Position numbers and translations under genes: made by a program. From Nitrospinota bacterium (GTDB taxonomy: Bacteria; UBA8248; JACPRG01): a stretch of 6,134 nucleotides of DNA. A model generated the notes under the pieces. It saw nothing but the letters and a program-made list of their open reading frames with translations, had not been told where the DNA came from and did no database searches. Location of the stretch: contig JASLXW010000251.1 of assembly GCA_030740135.1 (NCBI GenBank), forward strand, positions 1-6,134. The letters are read 5' to 3'. Below, one piece after another: positions 1-6,134 of this stretch (its first letter is position 1; the number at the start of each line of letters is the position of its first letter).

Positions 1-190
1 GTTCCGGGAGATCCTCCCGGACCGACTGGTTGGGCTGGCTGGATTTCAGGAACTCAATCAAGCGCGGACCCACGAGGAAGCTGATGAGCAGTCCCGTCAG
101 GACGGCGAAGGCCGTTCTCAGCGTGATGTACCGAAACAGGTTGAAAAAGACGTGGACGTCTTTCAGGGGCGCCAGGAACAGGTAAAGCAT
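1..190 (-). CDS. mraY: Phospho-N-acetylmuramoyl-pentapeptide-transferase MraY, N-terminal fragment cut by the window edge
   Basis: MraY is the polytopic membrane enzyme that transfers phospho-MurNAc-pentapeptide from UDP to undecaprenyl phosphate, giving lipid I. Only the first 63 residues of an expected 350-370 are present, and none of the catalytic aspartates is in view. The start matches the family well: MLYLFLAPLKD, then FFNLFRYITLRTAFA (15-29), running into the first membrane helix (about 24-44), then GPRLIEFL (45-52) and a cytoplasmic stretch ending VREDLPE (57-63). The usual text here is close to 'GQ.IR.DGP'; this protein has NQSVREDLP. The ATG at 188-190 shares its A with the murF stop, and AAGG lies 8 nt upstream inside murF. 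MraY acts directly on the MurF product, so coupling makes sense. Confidence 0.94.
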   Translation of the reverse strand, partial: MLYLFLAPLKDVHVFFNLFRYITLRTAFAVLTGLLISFLVGPRLIEFLKSSQPNQSVREDLPE

Positions 191-1710
191 CAGGTGGACC
201 TTTTCTTGCGTTGCAACGGGTTTTTCCCCCTACGGATTTCTCCGGACCCCTCTTTTCCCGGGAGGCGGCCTCCACGCCCTGCCGGCCGAAGCCCCTCCAG
301 GACCCGCTCCATCCCCATTCCCCGGGAGCCCTTGAGAAGGACCCAATCCCCGGACCGCGTGTGACGCTTCAGCCACCGGGCGGCTTCGGCGTGCGTCTCG
401 CACACGGTGACCCGCCGTCGGTTCATCCCCCGTTTCAGGGCCTCGTCGGCCATCAGGCGGGCGCGCTTGCCCAGGACCAGCAGGTGATCGATGCGCCCGC
501 TGGGCTGTTGCGCCATGCGCGCGACGGCGGCGCCGACGGATCGGTGGGCGGCGGCCGCCCGCCTGCCCAGCTCGAGCATGTCTCCCAGGACCGCCACGGA
601 CCGGCCGCCGTTGGTCAGACCGGCGAAGGTCGTGAGCGCCGCCGCCATCGAGTCCGGGTTGGCGTTGTACGCGTCGTTCACCACGTGAAGGCCCTCGGGC
701 AGGTCCAGGACTTCCATCCGCATCGGGGCGGGCCGGAAATCTTCCAGACCCGACGCCACGTCATCGGCGCCGACGCCCAGGCTCCACGCCGCCGCGGCGG
801 CGGCCAGGGCGTTGGCCACGTTGTGCTCGCCCGGCGTCCGGAGACGGACGGCGCGCCGCTCCGTCCCCATCCGCAGGGTGAAGGCCATGCCCGCCTTGTC
901 CAGGGACCGCACGTCCGCGGCCTGCACGTGGGCGGCGGCCAGCCGGCCGAACAGGACGATCCGTCCTTCCAGGTCCCGGCCGTAGCGCTCGGCCACGTTC
1001 AGACAGTGGGGGTTTTCGGCGTTCAGGACCATCACGCCCCGTCCCCGTTCCGCCATGACCTGGGCCATCTCGGCCTTGGCGTCGCGGACCCCGGCGACCG
1101 TCTTCAGGAACTCCAGGTGGACCGGCCCGATGTTGGTGATCACGCCGACCGAGGGCCGGGCGATTTCCGCGAGCCGTCGGATCTCCCCCGCGCGGTTCAT
1201 CCCCAGCTCCACCACCGAGGCTTGGTGTCCGCGGTCCATCCGAAACAGGGACAGGGGAAGGCCGAAGAAGTTGTTCAGATTCCCTTCCGACTTGTGGACC
1301 CGCCATTTTCGGCTCAGGACGGCCGCTGTCATGTCCTTCGTGCTGGTCTTCCCGCTGCTGCCGGTGACGGCCGCCAGGTGAAGATGAAATCGCCCCCGGT
1401 GGAAGGCGGCCAGATCCCCCAGGGCGCGGGTTGTGTCCTCGACGGTGATGATCGACGCGTTCGCGCCCCAGCCGGGCGCTTGCGCGCCGATGCGGTCCCC
1501 CTGGGCCAGGATCGCCGCCGCGCCGCGTTCCAGGGCCTGGGGGATGAAGCGGTGAGCGTCCCGCCGCTCGCCGATCACGGGGATGAACAACTCGCCCGGA
1601 CCCGTGGTCCGGGAGTCGATGGAGATCCCCTCGATGGTGCGGCGCCTCCCCCTCTTTACGATGACGCCGTCCGTGGCCGCCTTCACCTCTTCCACCGTCA
1701 TTCGGGGCAT
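190..1710 (-). CDS. murF: UDP-N-acetylmuramoyl-tripeptide--D-alanyl-D-alanine ligase MurF
   Basis: Last cytoplasmic ligase of the peptidoglycan precursor pathway: it joins D-Ala-D-Ala to the UDP-MurNAc-tripeptide made by MurE, using ATP. It has 506 residues, somewhat longer than the usual 450-460. Motifs: IDSRTTGPGELFIPVIGE (31-48), P-loop GSSGKTSTK (117-125), GNLNNFFGLPLS (143-154), ELGMNRAGEI (168-177), TNIGPVHLEF (192-201), GEHNVANALAA (294-304), NDAYNANPDSM (345-355), GDMLELG (376-382) and LKGSRGMGME (459-468). After about residue 478 comes a Gly/Arg/Lys-rich tail ending RKKRST, which accounts for part of the extra length. The start is the ATG at 1708-1710 with AGGGGG 7 nt upstream; the ATG three codons on (1699-1701) is a possible alternative. 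The frame stays open 77 codons further upstream, but that stretch lies inside murE in another frame. The TGA stop overlaps mraY by 1 nt. Confidence 0.96.
   Translation of the reverse strand: MPRMTVEEVKAATDGVIVKRGRRRTIEGISIDSRTTGPGELFIPVIGERRDAHRFIPQALERGAAAILAQGDRIGAQAPGWGANASIITVEDTTRALGDLAAFHRGRFHLHLAAVTGSSGKTSTKDMTAAVLSRKWRVHKSEGNLNNFFGLPLSLFRMDRGHQASVVELGMNRAGEIRRLAEIARPSVGVITNIGPVHLEFLKTVAGVRDAKAEMAQVMAERGRGVMVLNAENPHCLNVAERYGRDLEGRIVLFGRLAAAHVQAADVRSLDKAGMAFTLRMGTERRAVRLRTPGEHNVANALAAAAAAWSLGVGADDVASGLEDFRPAPMRMEVLDLPEGLHVVNDAYNANPDSMAAALTTFAGLTNGGRSVAVLGDMLELGRRAAAAHRSVGAAVARMAQQPSGRIDHLLVLGKRARLMADEALKRGMNRRRVTVCETHAEAARWLKRHTRSGDWVLLKGSRGMGMERVLEGLRPAGRGGRLPGKEGSGEIRRGKNPLQRKKRST
199..202 (-). 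promoter_or_regulatory. Shine-Dalgarno site of mraY within the murF tail
   Basis: AAGG on the minus strand, preceded by further A residues (AAGAAAAGG), 8 nt before the mraY ATG at 188-190. The same bases encode the Lys-Lys-Arg near the end of MurF. The match is moderate, so mraY may also depend on ribosomes finishing murF. Confidence 0.65.
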
Positions 1711-1713
1711 GAT

Positions 1714-1723
1714 CCTTCCCCCT
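1714..1723 (-). promoter_or_regulatory. Purine-rich ribosome binding site of murF
   Basis: AGGGGGAAGG on the minus strand in the 35-nt gap between murE and murF. The AGGGGG part is 7 nt from the ATG at 1708-1710; the AAGG part is only 3 nt away and fits that ATG poorly. This favours the first ATG over the one three codons downstream, though not decisively. Confidence 0.65.
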
Positions 1724-1735
1724 GGGCTTCCGCCC
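1724..1735 (-). other. Small hairpin beside the murF ribosome binding site
   Basis: In the murE-murF gap the minus-strand RNA reads GGGC-GGAA-GCCC, a 4-bp all-GC stem closed by a tetraloop of the GNRA class. It directly abuts the AGGGGG of the murF ribosome binding site. It has no U-tract, so it is not a terminator. A stem this short can occur by chance in GC-rich DNA, and any effect on murF translation is inference. Confidence 0.3.
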
Positions 1736-1745
1736 GCTTCGCGCG

Positions 1746-3290
1746 CTACATCTCGTCCGGCGCCCGGTCGCCGTAGCCCAAGGCCCCTACCGCCTTGCGG
1801 GCCTCTTCCCGGTCGTCGAAATGGAGGACTTCCTCCCCGATGATCTGGTAATCCTCGTGTCCCTTCCCGGCGATGACGACCCCGTCTCCGGGGGCCGCCC
1901 GGGCCAGGGCGCGGCCGATGGCCGCCCGCCGGTCCGCGCACATTTCGTGACTCGCGCGCCCCGCTCCGAGCCCGAGGATCCCGGGCTCGATCTCCGACAG
2001 GATGGCCCCCGGGTCCTCCGTCCTCGGGTTGTCCGATGTGACGACGACGTGATCGGCGACTTCGGCGGCCGCGGCGCCCATCCGGGGGCGCTTGGACCGG
2101 TCCCGGTCGCCGCCGCAGCCCATGACGGCGATCAGCCGGCCGCTGATGAGCTCCCGCGCCGCCGTCAGGACCCGGCGCAGGGCGTCCTCGGTATGGGCGT
2201 AATCGATGATGACGGCGAAGGGCTGGCCCCGGTCGATCCGCTCGAACCGGCCGGGGACGTTTTTCAAGCGGTGCAGGCCGTCCGCGACGACTTCGGGGGG
2301 AAGTCCCAGGGAGAGGCCCGTGGCCGCGGCGGCGAGGGCGTTGTAGAGGTTGTACGAACCCGCCAGGCGCAGCCGGACGGGGGTTTCTCCGCCGGGTCCG
2401 GCGAGGCGGAAGCGGAGGCCGGACCCGTCGATCTCCACGTCCCGCGCGGTGACCGAGGCCGGTGCCGAAAGACCGTAGGTCAACCCCGCCTCGCCGGCCG
2501 GGGTGTCCTTGACGTCGGCCCAGATGCGCTCGCCGTAGGGGTCGTCCAGGTTGACGACGGCCCTTCGGACGGGATGGCGGATAAACAGGGAGCGCTTCGC
2601 CTCGAAATAGGCGTCGAGGGTTTCATGGTAGTCGAGGTGATCCTGTGTCAGGTTCGAGAAAACGGCGGCCTCGAAAGCGGTCCCCGCGACCCGGTCCAGG
2701 CTCAGGCCGTGCGAGGAGACCTCGATCAGGCAGTATTCCACTTCGGCGTCGGCCATCTTCCGGAGGATGCCCTGGAGATCGGGGGCCTCGGGCGTGGTCT
2801 GGCCGGCTTCCAGCTCGGTTTCCGCGCCGCCGTCCGGCCCGGGGTCCCAGCGATAAGAGATGGTGCCGATGACCCCGCTCCTCACCCCGGCCGCCCGGAA
2901 GATGGACTCCATCAGATACGTCCAGGTGGTTTTGCCGTTCGTGCCGGTGATGCCGATCACCCGGAGGTCGCCGGATGGATGCCCATAAAATGCGTCGGCG
3001 AGGCGGGCGAGGGCCCGGCGGGTGTCGGGGGTTTCCGCCAGGGCGACCGAGGAGTTGAGCCCCCGGGCCTTCGCGTCGGCCAGGTCCCGGACAATCAACC
3101 CGGCGGCGCCGCGTCCGACGGCCTCCTCCAGGTAGCGCTGTCCGTCCGTCCGAGTTCCGGGCAGGGCGATGAACAGGTCGCCCGGCCGGACCTTTCGGGA
3201 GTCATAGGCGACCCCGGTGATGTCCGTGTCCGGGTTCCCCGATACGGGAAACGGCCCCAGCCCTTCCAGAAGTTCGCTGAGTTTCACCAT
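1746..3290 (-). CDS. murE: UDP-N-acetylmuramoyl-L-alanyl-D-glutamate--2,6-diaminopimelate ligase MurE
   Basis: Cytoplasmic ATP-dependent ligase that adds the third amino acid to UDP-MurNAc-L-Ala-D-Glu. It has 514 residues, typical length. N-terminal domain (1-105) has the substrate-binding block YDSRKVRPGDLFIALPG (29-45). The central ATPase domain has the P-loop GTNGKTT (116-122), the TTPEAPDL block (165-172), EVSSHGL (190-196), SNLTQDHLDYH (212-222) and AKRSLF with Lys232, the position carbamylated in this family. The C-terminal domain has IDYAHTEDAL (362-371), GCGGDRDRSKRP (391-402), DNPR (420-423) and GKGHEDYQ (475-482). DNPR is the known signature of enzymes specific for meso-diaminopimelate; lysine-adding enzymes differ at the Arg. 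The gene starts 15 nt after ftsI. The ATG is followed directly by an in-frame GTG (3285-3287), and the ribosome binding site does not clearly choose between them. Stop codon is TAG. Confidence 0.97.
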   Translation of the reverse strand: MVKLSELLEGLGPFPVSGNPDTDITGVAYDSRKVRPGDLFIALPGTRTDGQRYLEEAVGRGAAGLIVRDLADAKARGLNSSVALAETPDTRRALARLADAFYGHPSGDLRVIGITGTNGKTTWTYLMESIFRAAGVRSGVIGTISYRWDPGPDGGAETELEAGQTTPEAPDLQGILRKMADAEVEYCLIEVSSHGLSLDRVAGTAFEAAVFSNLTQDHLDYHETLDAYFEAKRSLFIRHPVRRAVVNLDDPYGERIWADVKDTPAGEAGLTYGLSAPASVTARDVEIDGSGLRFRLAGPGGETPVRLRLAGSYNLYNALAAAATGLSLGLPPEVVADGLHRLKNVPGRFERIDRGQPFAVIIDYAHTEDALRRVLTAARELISGRLIAVMGCGGDRDRSKRPRMGAAAAEVADHVVVTSDNPRTEDPGAILSEIEPGILGLGAGRASHEMCADRRAAIGRALARAAPGDGVVIAGKGHEDYQIIGEEVLHFDDREEARKAVGALGYGDRAPDEM

Positions 3291-3305
3291 CCCTCGGGTT
3301 TCTCT

Positions 3306-5063
3306 CTATCCCCGGCCGGACCGGGTGTTTTCGCCCGCGCCGGCCGAAGGGGCGCGCGGCGTTGCCGCCCGGATTCGGGGGGCCCATCTCGGCGGAACAC
3401 GCAGGTAGCGGAGGGTCTTCTCCGCGATTTCGCGGAAGACGGGGGCGGCCACGGCGCCGCCGGAGATGCGGGTTTTGGGGTGGTCGATGGAGACGAAGAT
3501 CACCACCCTGGGGCGCTCCGCCGGGGTGAATCCGACAAACGAGGCGATGTATCGGTCCTTGGAATAGGCGCGCGTGACCGGGTCGATCTGCTGGGCGGTG
3601 CCCGTCTTGCCCGCGGCCGAATACCCCCGGGGCTTCGCGGCCCGGCCGGTTCCGCGTCGAACCACGCCGGCCAGCATTTTCCGGAGGGCCCGGGCCGATC
3701 GGGCGCTCATGGCCCGCCGGACGATCTTCGGCGCGAAGACGCGCAACGACGTCCCCCGGTCTCGGATCTCCCTGACGACCCTCGGCCGCATGAGGTAGCC
3801 GCCGTTGGCGACGGCGCCGTACGCTAGGGCCACCTGGAGGGCCGTGACGGAGACCTCCTGGCCCAGCGGCACCGCCCCGATGGAGGAGCGGGTCCACTGC
3901 TTGACGGGGCGGACGAGTCCCGGAGATTCCGCGGGCAGGCCGGAGCGGGTGGAGGTGCCGAAGCCCAGGAGGCGGATGGCGCGATGCAGGTTGGAGGCCC
4001 CGACGCGCTGCGCGATCCGGATGGTGCAGATGTTGCTGGACACTTCGAGGGTTCGGGCCACGGTGAGGACGCCGTACGGGCGCGCGTCGCGGATCTTCCT
4101 GCCCGCTACGCGGAAATGGCCCTTCCGGCAGTCGAAGGTGTCCGCCGGAGATCCGCCGCGGGTTTCGAGATAGGCCGCCATGGTGACGATCTTGAATGTG
4201 GAGCCCGGCTCGAACACCGTGGTGATCCCGGGGATCCCCCGCATCCCGGGCGGGTTGGCGCGAAACCGGTTGGGATTGAAGGGCGGAGAGACGGCCAGCG
4301 CCAGCACCCTGCCCGTTTCAGGCTCCAGGACGAGCGCGGTTCCGGAACGGGCCCGGGCGGATTCGACGGCGCGGCCGAGGGCGGTCTCGGCGAAGTGCTG
4401 GACCGCCTCGTCGATGGTGAGGACCACGTCGGCGCCTTTCCGGGGCGGATGCCGAAGGATCTCCAGAGGGTAGAGGTCGCGGCCGCGGCCGTCCCGCGAG
4501 ACCCGGATGATTCCGGGCAGTCCCCGCAGGTATGGGTCGAAGGCGTACTCCAGACCCTCCAGCCCCTTGTTGTCGACGCCCACGAATCCCAGCAGGCGGC
4601 CGGCCAGCGGACCTTTGGGGTAGTGTCGCTTGCCCTCCGGAACCGCCGCGATCCCGGCGAGGTTCAGTTCGCGCACCCGCTTCGCCTCCTGCGGCGTCGA
4701 CTGCCGGCGCAGCCAGACGAAGGGTTTCCCGGAGGAGAGCTTCTCGCGCAGTTCCGGTTCGGGTAGCGTCAGTTTTTCGGAAAGGAGCCGGGCGGCGACA
4801 GTCGGCCTTGCCAGGGCGGCTGGCCGTACAAAGATAGAATCGGCAAGGACGCTCAGGGCGAGCGTCCGACTGCGCCGATCCAAAATGGTCCCACGCTGAG
4901 GCTGGATGGGAACGCTCTTTGCGTACTGCCGCTTCGCCCGGCTCAGGGTGAGCTGGTTTGGGGTCACCTGCAGCCGATACAGCCGTGCGGCGACCATCCC
5001 CAGTCCCGCCAGGAGCAGGACGAGGAAGAAGCGTTGGCGACGCCGGAATCCTTTCAGGGACAT
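3306..5063 (-). CDS. ftsI: Septal peptidoglycan D,D-transpeptidase FtsI (class B penicillin-binding protein, PBP3 type)
   Basis: The protein cross-links septal peptidoglycan in the periplasm, working with the glycosyltransferase FtsW; it is the target of beta-lactams. It has 585 residues, normal for the family. Order of parts: a basic N-terminus; a transmembrane anchor at about 12-27; the class B pedestal beginning with RGTILDR (57-63); and the transpeptidase domain with all three active-site motifs: STFK (288-291, catalytic Ser288, Lys291), SSN (342-344) and KTGT (486-489). The domain ends near 556 and is followed by a 25-30 residue Arg/Ala/Pro-rich tail. No PASTA repeats follow, unlike SpoVD or PBP2x. 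After RGTILDR the usual N-G pair is replaced by R-S-R. The start is the ATG at 5061-5063: it has AGGAG 8 nt upstream and shares its A with the ftsL stop (TGATG). An open extension of 16 codons upstream lies inside ftsL and is not used. Confidence 0.96.
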   Translation of the reverse strand: MSLKGFRRRQRFFLVLLLAGLGMVAARLYRLQVTPNQLTLSRAKRQYAKSVPIQPQRGTILDRRSRTLALSVLADSIFVRPAALARPTVAARLLSEKLTLPEPELREKLSSGKPFVWLRRQSTPQEAKRVRELNLAGIAAVPEGKRHYPKGPLAGRLLGFVGVDNKGLEGLEYAFDPYLRGLPGIIRVSRDGRGRDLYPLEILRHPPRKGADVVLTIDEAVQHFAETALGRAVESARARSGTALVLEPETGRVLALAVSPPFNPNRFRANPPGMRGIPGITTVFEPGSTFKIVTMAAYLETRGGSPADTFDCRKGHFRVAGRKIRDARPYGVLTVARTLEVSSNICTIRIAQRVGASNLHRAIRLLGFGTSTRSGLPAESPGLVRPVKQWTRSSIGAVPLGQEVSVTALQVALAYGAVANGGYLMRPRVVREIRDRGTSLRVFAPKIVRRAMSARSARALRKMLAGVVRRGTGRAAKPRGYSAAGKTGTAQQIDPVTRAYSKDRYIASFVGFTPAERPRVVIFVSIDHPKTRISGGAVAAPVFREIAEKTLRYLRVPPRWAPRIRAATPRAPSAGAGENTRSGRG

Positions 5064-5395
5064 CACGGCATCTCCTGACGAACCGGGGCAAGACTTGGCG
5101 CCTCGACCCAAAGGGTTTGTCGCTGCGCCGGATCGATGAGGCCCAGGTCCCGGCGGGCGATCTCCTCGATTCGGGCAATCGACCGCAGCTCGGCGTTCTT
5201 GAGGCGGAGGCGGCGGTTTTCCCGCACCCGCCGATCCTGCTCCGCCCGGAGCGAGCGGAATTCGTAGCGGAGCCGCAGGTCGTAAAGCCTCGGCCAGGCC
5301 AGCGCGACAACCGCCGCGGCCAAGACGGGCAGGCAGAGCAGGCAGCGCCAGCGGCCCGCCATGCGTCCGCGCGCCGGGAGAGGGAGTGGCGTCAC
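5063..5395 (-). CDS. ftsL: Cell division protein FtsL, GTG start
   Basis: Small bitopic membrane protein of 110 residues. FtsL proteins pair with FtsB/DivIC and help activate the FtsW-FtsI septal peptidoglycan synthase. Visible layout: a short cytoplasmic N-terminus; one hydrophobic segment at about 18-35 (CLLCLPVLAAAVVALAWP); a charged Arg/Glu/Leu-rich stretch at about 40-75 likely to form a coiled coil; and the typical end block RIEEIARRDLGLIDP (75-89). I chose the GTG at 5393-5395 because a strong GGAGGG lies 7 nt upstream and the start overlaps the rsmH stop as GTGA. The in-frame ATG at 5360-5362 would shorten the protein by 11 residues and has no good ribosome binding site. Sequence conservation in FtsL is low, so the name rests on size, topology, end block and position between rsmH and ftsI. 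Confidence 0.88.
   Translation of the reverse strand: MTPLPLPARGRMAGRWRCLLCLPVLAAAVVALAWPRLYDLRLRYEFRSLRAEQDRRVRENRRLRLKNAELRSIARIEEIARRDLGLIDPAQRQTLWVEAPSLAPVRQEMP
5072..5076 (-). promoter_or_regulatory. Shine-Dalgarno site of ftsI
   Basis: AGGAG on the minus strand, 8 nt before the ATG at 5061-5063 and inside the final codons of ftsL. It supports the ATG at the TGATG junction rather than the 16-codon longer frame. Confidence 0.8.
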
Positions 5396-6134
5396 GGTTG
5401 TTCCCTCCGCTCGGCGGATCGCAGCAGCGCGCTTCGGGACCGGGGATTCTCTTCGATCTCGAATTCGCTCGGTTTCAGCGGCCGCTTTGTCAGGATATCG
5501 AGAAGGCGCGGACCCCCGGGATCGCCGATGGGGAGCCGGTTCGGGTCCTCGATTCCGGTCGCCAGACGCCGGAAGGTCTGCTTGACCCCCCGGTCTTCCA
5601 GCGAATGGTAAGCGAGGACGACGATCCGTCCCCCGGGTCGCAGACGTGAAATCGCGTCCTCCAGCGCCGCCGGCAGGACGTCCAGCTCGTGGTTCACGGC
5701 AATCCGAAGGGCTTGAAATGTGCGGGTCGCCGGATGCCGCCGCCGGGGCCAAAACCGGGAGGGGATGGCTGAAGCGATGATCGCGGCCAGCTCATCCGTC
5801 CTCCGGATGGGCGATTTTCGGCGAACCCGGACAATGGACTGGGCGATCCGCTTCGAGAATCGCTCTTCACCGAAGGTCTCGAAGATCTCTTGGAGGTTGG
5901 CGACCGAGAGGTGGTTCACAAGACTCGCGGCTGTGATATCCTGATCCCGGTCCATCCGCATGTCCAATGGACCCGGATGCGTCCAGCCGAAGCCGCGCTC
6001 CGCTTCGTCCACTTGGGGCGAGGACATTCCCAGGTCGAACAGGGCCCCGTCGATGCGGTCGATACCGAGGTCGTCCAGGGCCGTCGACAGATTGGAGAAA
6101 CTCTCTTTGACCAGGGTGACCCGGTCGCCGAAGC
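5392..6134 (-). CDS. rsmH: 16S rRNA (cytosine(1402)-N(4))-methyltransferase RsmH, 5'-truncated by the window edge
   Basis: RsmH (MraW) uses S-adenosylmethionine to methylate N4 of C1402 in the decoding centre of 16S rRNA. The frame is open to the right edge; 246 residues plus a TGA stop are visible. The usual length is about 300-320, so roughly 60-70 N-terminal residues, including the first SAM-binding loop, lie outside. Family blocks, numbered from the first visible residue, are: DGALFDLGMSSPQ with ERGFGW (28-50), GPLDMRMD (54-61), FGEERFSKRIA (87-97), HPATRTFQALRIAVNHEL (133-150), YHSLEDRGVK (175-184) and the C-terminal NPRSRSALLRSAERR (229-243). The ATG at 6025-6027 is an internal Met within the DLGMSSPQ motif, not the start. 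The stop overlaps the ftsL start by 4 nt, as expected for the first enzyme of a dcw cluster. Identification is very secure. Confidence 0.97.
   Translation of the reverse strand, partial: FGDRVTLVKESFSNLSTALDDLGIDRIDGALFDLGMSSPQVDEAERGFGWTHPGPLDMRMDRDQDITAASLVNHLSVANLQEIFETFGEERFSKRIAQSIVRVRRKSPIRRTDELAAIIASAIPSRFWPRRRHPATRTFQALRIAVNHELDVLPAALEDAISRLRPGGRIVVLAYHSLEDRGVKQTFRRLATGIEDPNRLPIGDPGGPRLLDILTKRPLKPSEFEIEENPRSRSALLRSAERREQP
5403..5408 (-). promoter_or_regulatory. Shine-Dalgarno site of ftsL
   Basis: GGAGGG on the minus strand, 7 nt before the GTG at 5393-5395 and located inside the last codons of rsmH. It is one of the best matches to the anti-Shine-Dalgarno sequence in the window, and it decides the ftsL start in favour of GTG over the downstream ATG. 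Confidence 0.8.

Noticed and set aside
54..275. A 73-codon minus-strand frame covering the start of mraY
   Set aside because: This is an out-of-frame shadow; the MraY N-terminus reads clearly from the ATG at 190 in a different frame.
211..1776. 521-codon open frame on the plus strand, opposite murF
   Set aside because: The same shadow effect: Gly/Arg/His/Pro-rich, no recognisable fold, and fully antisense to an intact murF.
1711..1941. A 77-residue N-terminal extension of MurF from an upstream ATG at 1941
   Set aside because: It lies within murE in another frame and is Gly/Arg/Pro-rich. MurF homology begins at the ATG near 1710, which has its own ribosome binding site.
1821..3827. 668-codon open frame on the plus strand, opposite murE and ftsI
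   Set aside because: It shows no domain or motif and has low-complexity Gly/Arg/Asp/Pro-rich composition. It is explained by the rarity of stop codons opposite GC-rich genes, and both genes underneath carry intact family motifs.
4318..5310. A 330-codon minus-strand frame overlapping ftsL and ftsI
   Set aside because: It is out of frame with both genes, which carry intact motifs over the same bases; its product is Arg/Pro/Gly-rich with no recognisable domain.
5396..5752. A long N-terminal extension of FtsL from an ATG at 5752
   Set aside because: It would overlap rsmH by more than 350 nt in a second frame and has no FtsL-like content; the GTG at 5395 has a strong ribosome binding site.
1..6134. 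Search for an undescribed system, mobile element, CRISPR array, tRNA or terminator
   Set aside because: Coding sequence fills the window apart from gaps of 15 and 35 nt. I saw no direct repeat array, inverted terminal repeats, hairpin with U-tract or RNA gene. The content is a standard dcw cluster.

Overview
The window is one continuous stretch of a bacterial dcw (division and cell wall) cluster, read entirely from the minus strand. In transcription order (right to left) it holds the 3' part of rsmH (mraW), then ftsL, ftsI (class B penicillin-binding protein), murE, murF, and the first 63 codons of mraY. This is the canonical dcw order. Both edges cut through genes: rsmH lacks its N-terminus and mraY lacks most of its length.

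The DNA is strongly GC-rich, with G or C favoured at third codon positions throughout. This also produces many long open shadow frames on the plus strand, none of which looks like a protein. MurE carries the DNPR signature of the meso-diaminopimelate-adding ligases, so the cell probably makes DAP-type peptidoglycan. FtsI has no PASTA domains and FtsL is a short single-pass protein. Together these point to a GC-rich bacterium, most likely a Gram-negative-type lineage. The sequence alone does not let me name the phylum.

Packing is extremely tight. rsmH/ftsL overlap by 4 nt (GTGA), ftsL/ftsI by 1 nt (TGATG), and murF/mraY by 1 nt (TGATG). ftsI/murE are separated by 15 nt and murE/murF by 35 nt. 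I see no promoter, terminator, repeat, mobile element, RNA gene or CRISPR array. The promoter of the operon presumably lies upstream, beyond the right edge.

Functionally, RsmH methylates 16S rRNA. FtsL and FtsI belong to the septal peptidoglycan synthase complex. MurE and MurF add the third residue and the D-Ala-D-Ala dipeptide to the UDP-MurNAc peptide in the cytoplasm, and MraY then moves that product onto undecaprenyl phosphate to make lipid I. I found no undescribed system here. The points worth a second look are small: translational coupling, a GTG start for ftsL, a basic C-terminal tail on MurF that also encodes the mraY ribosome binding site, and a small hairpin next to the murF ribosome binding site.
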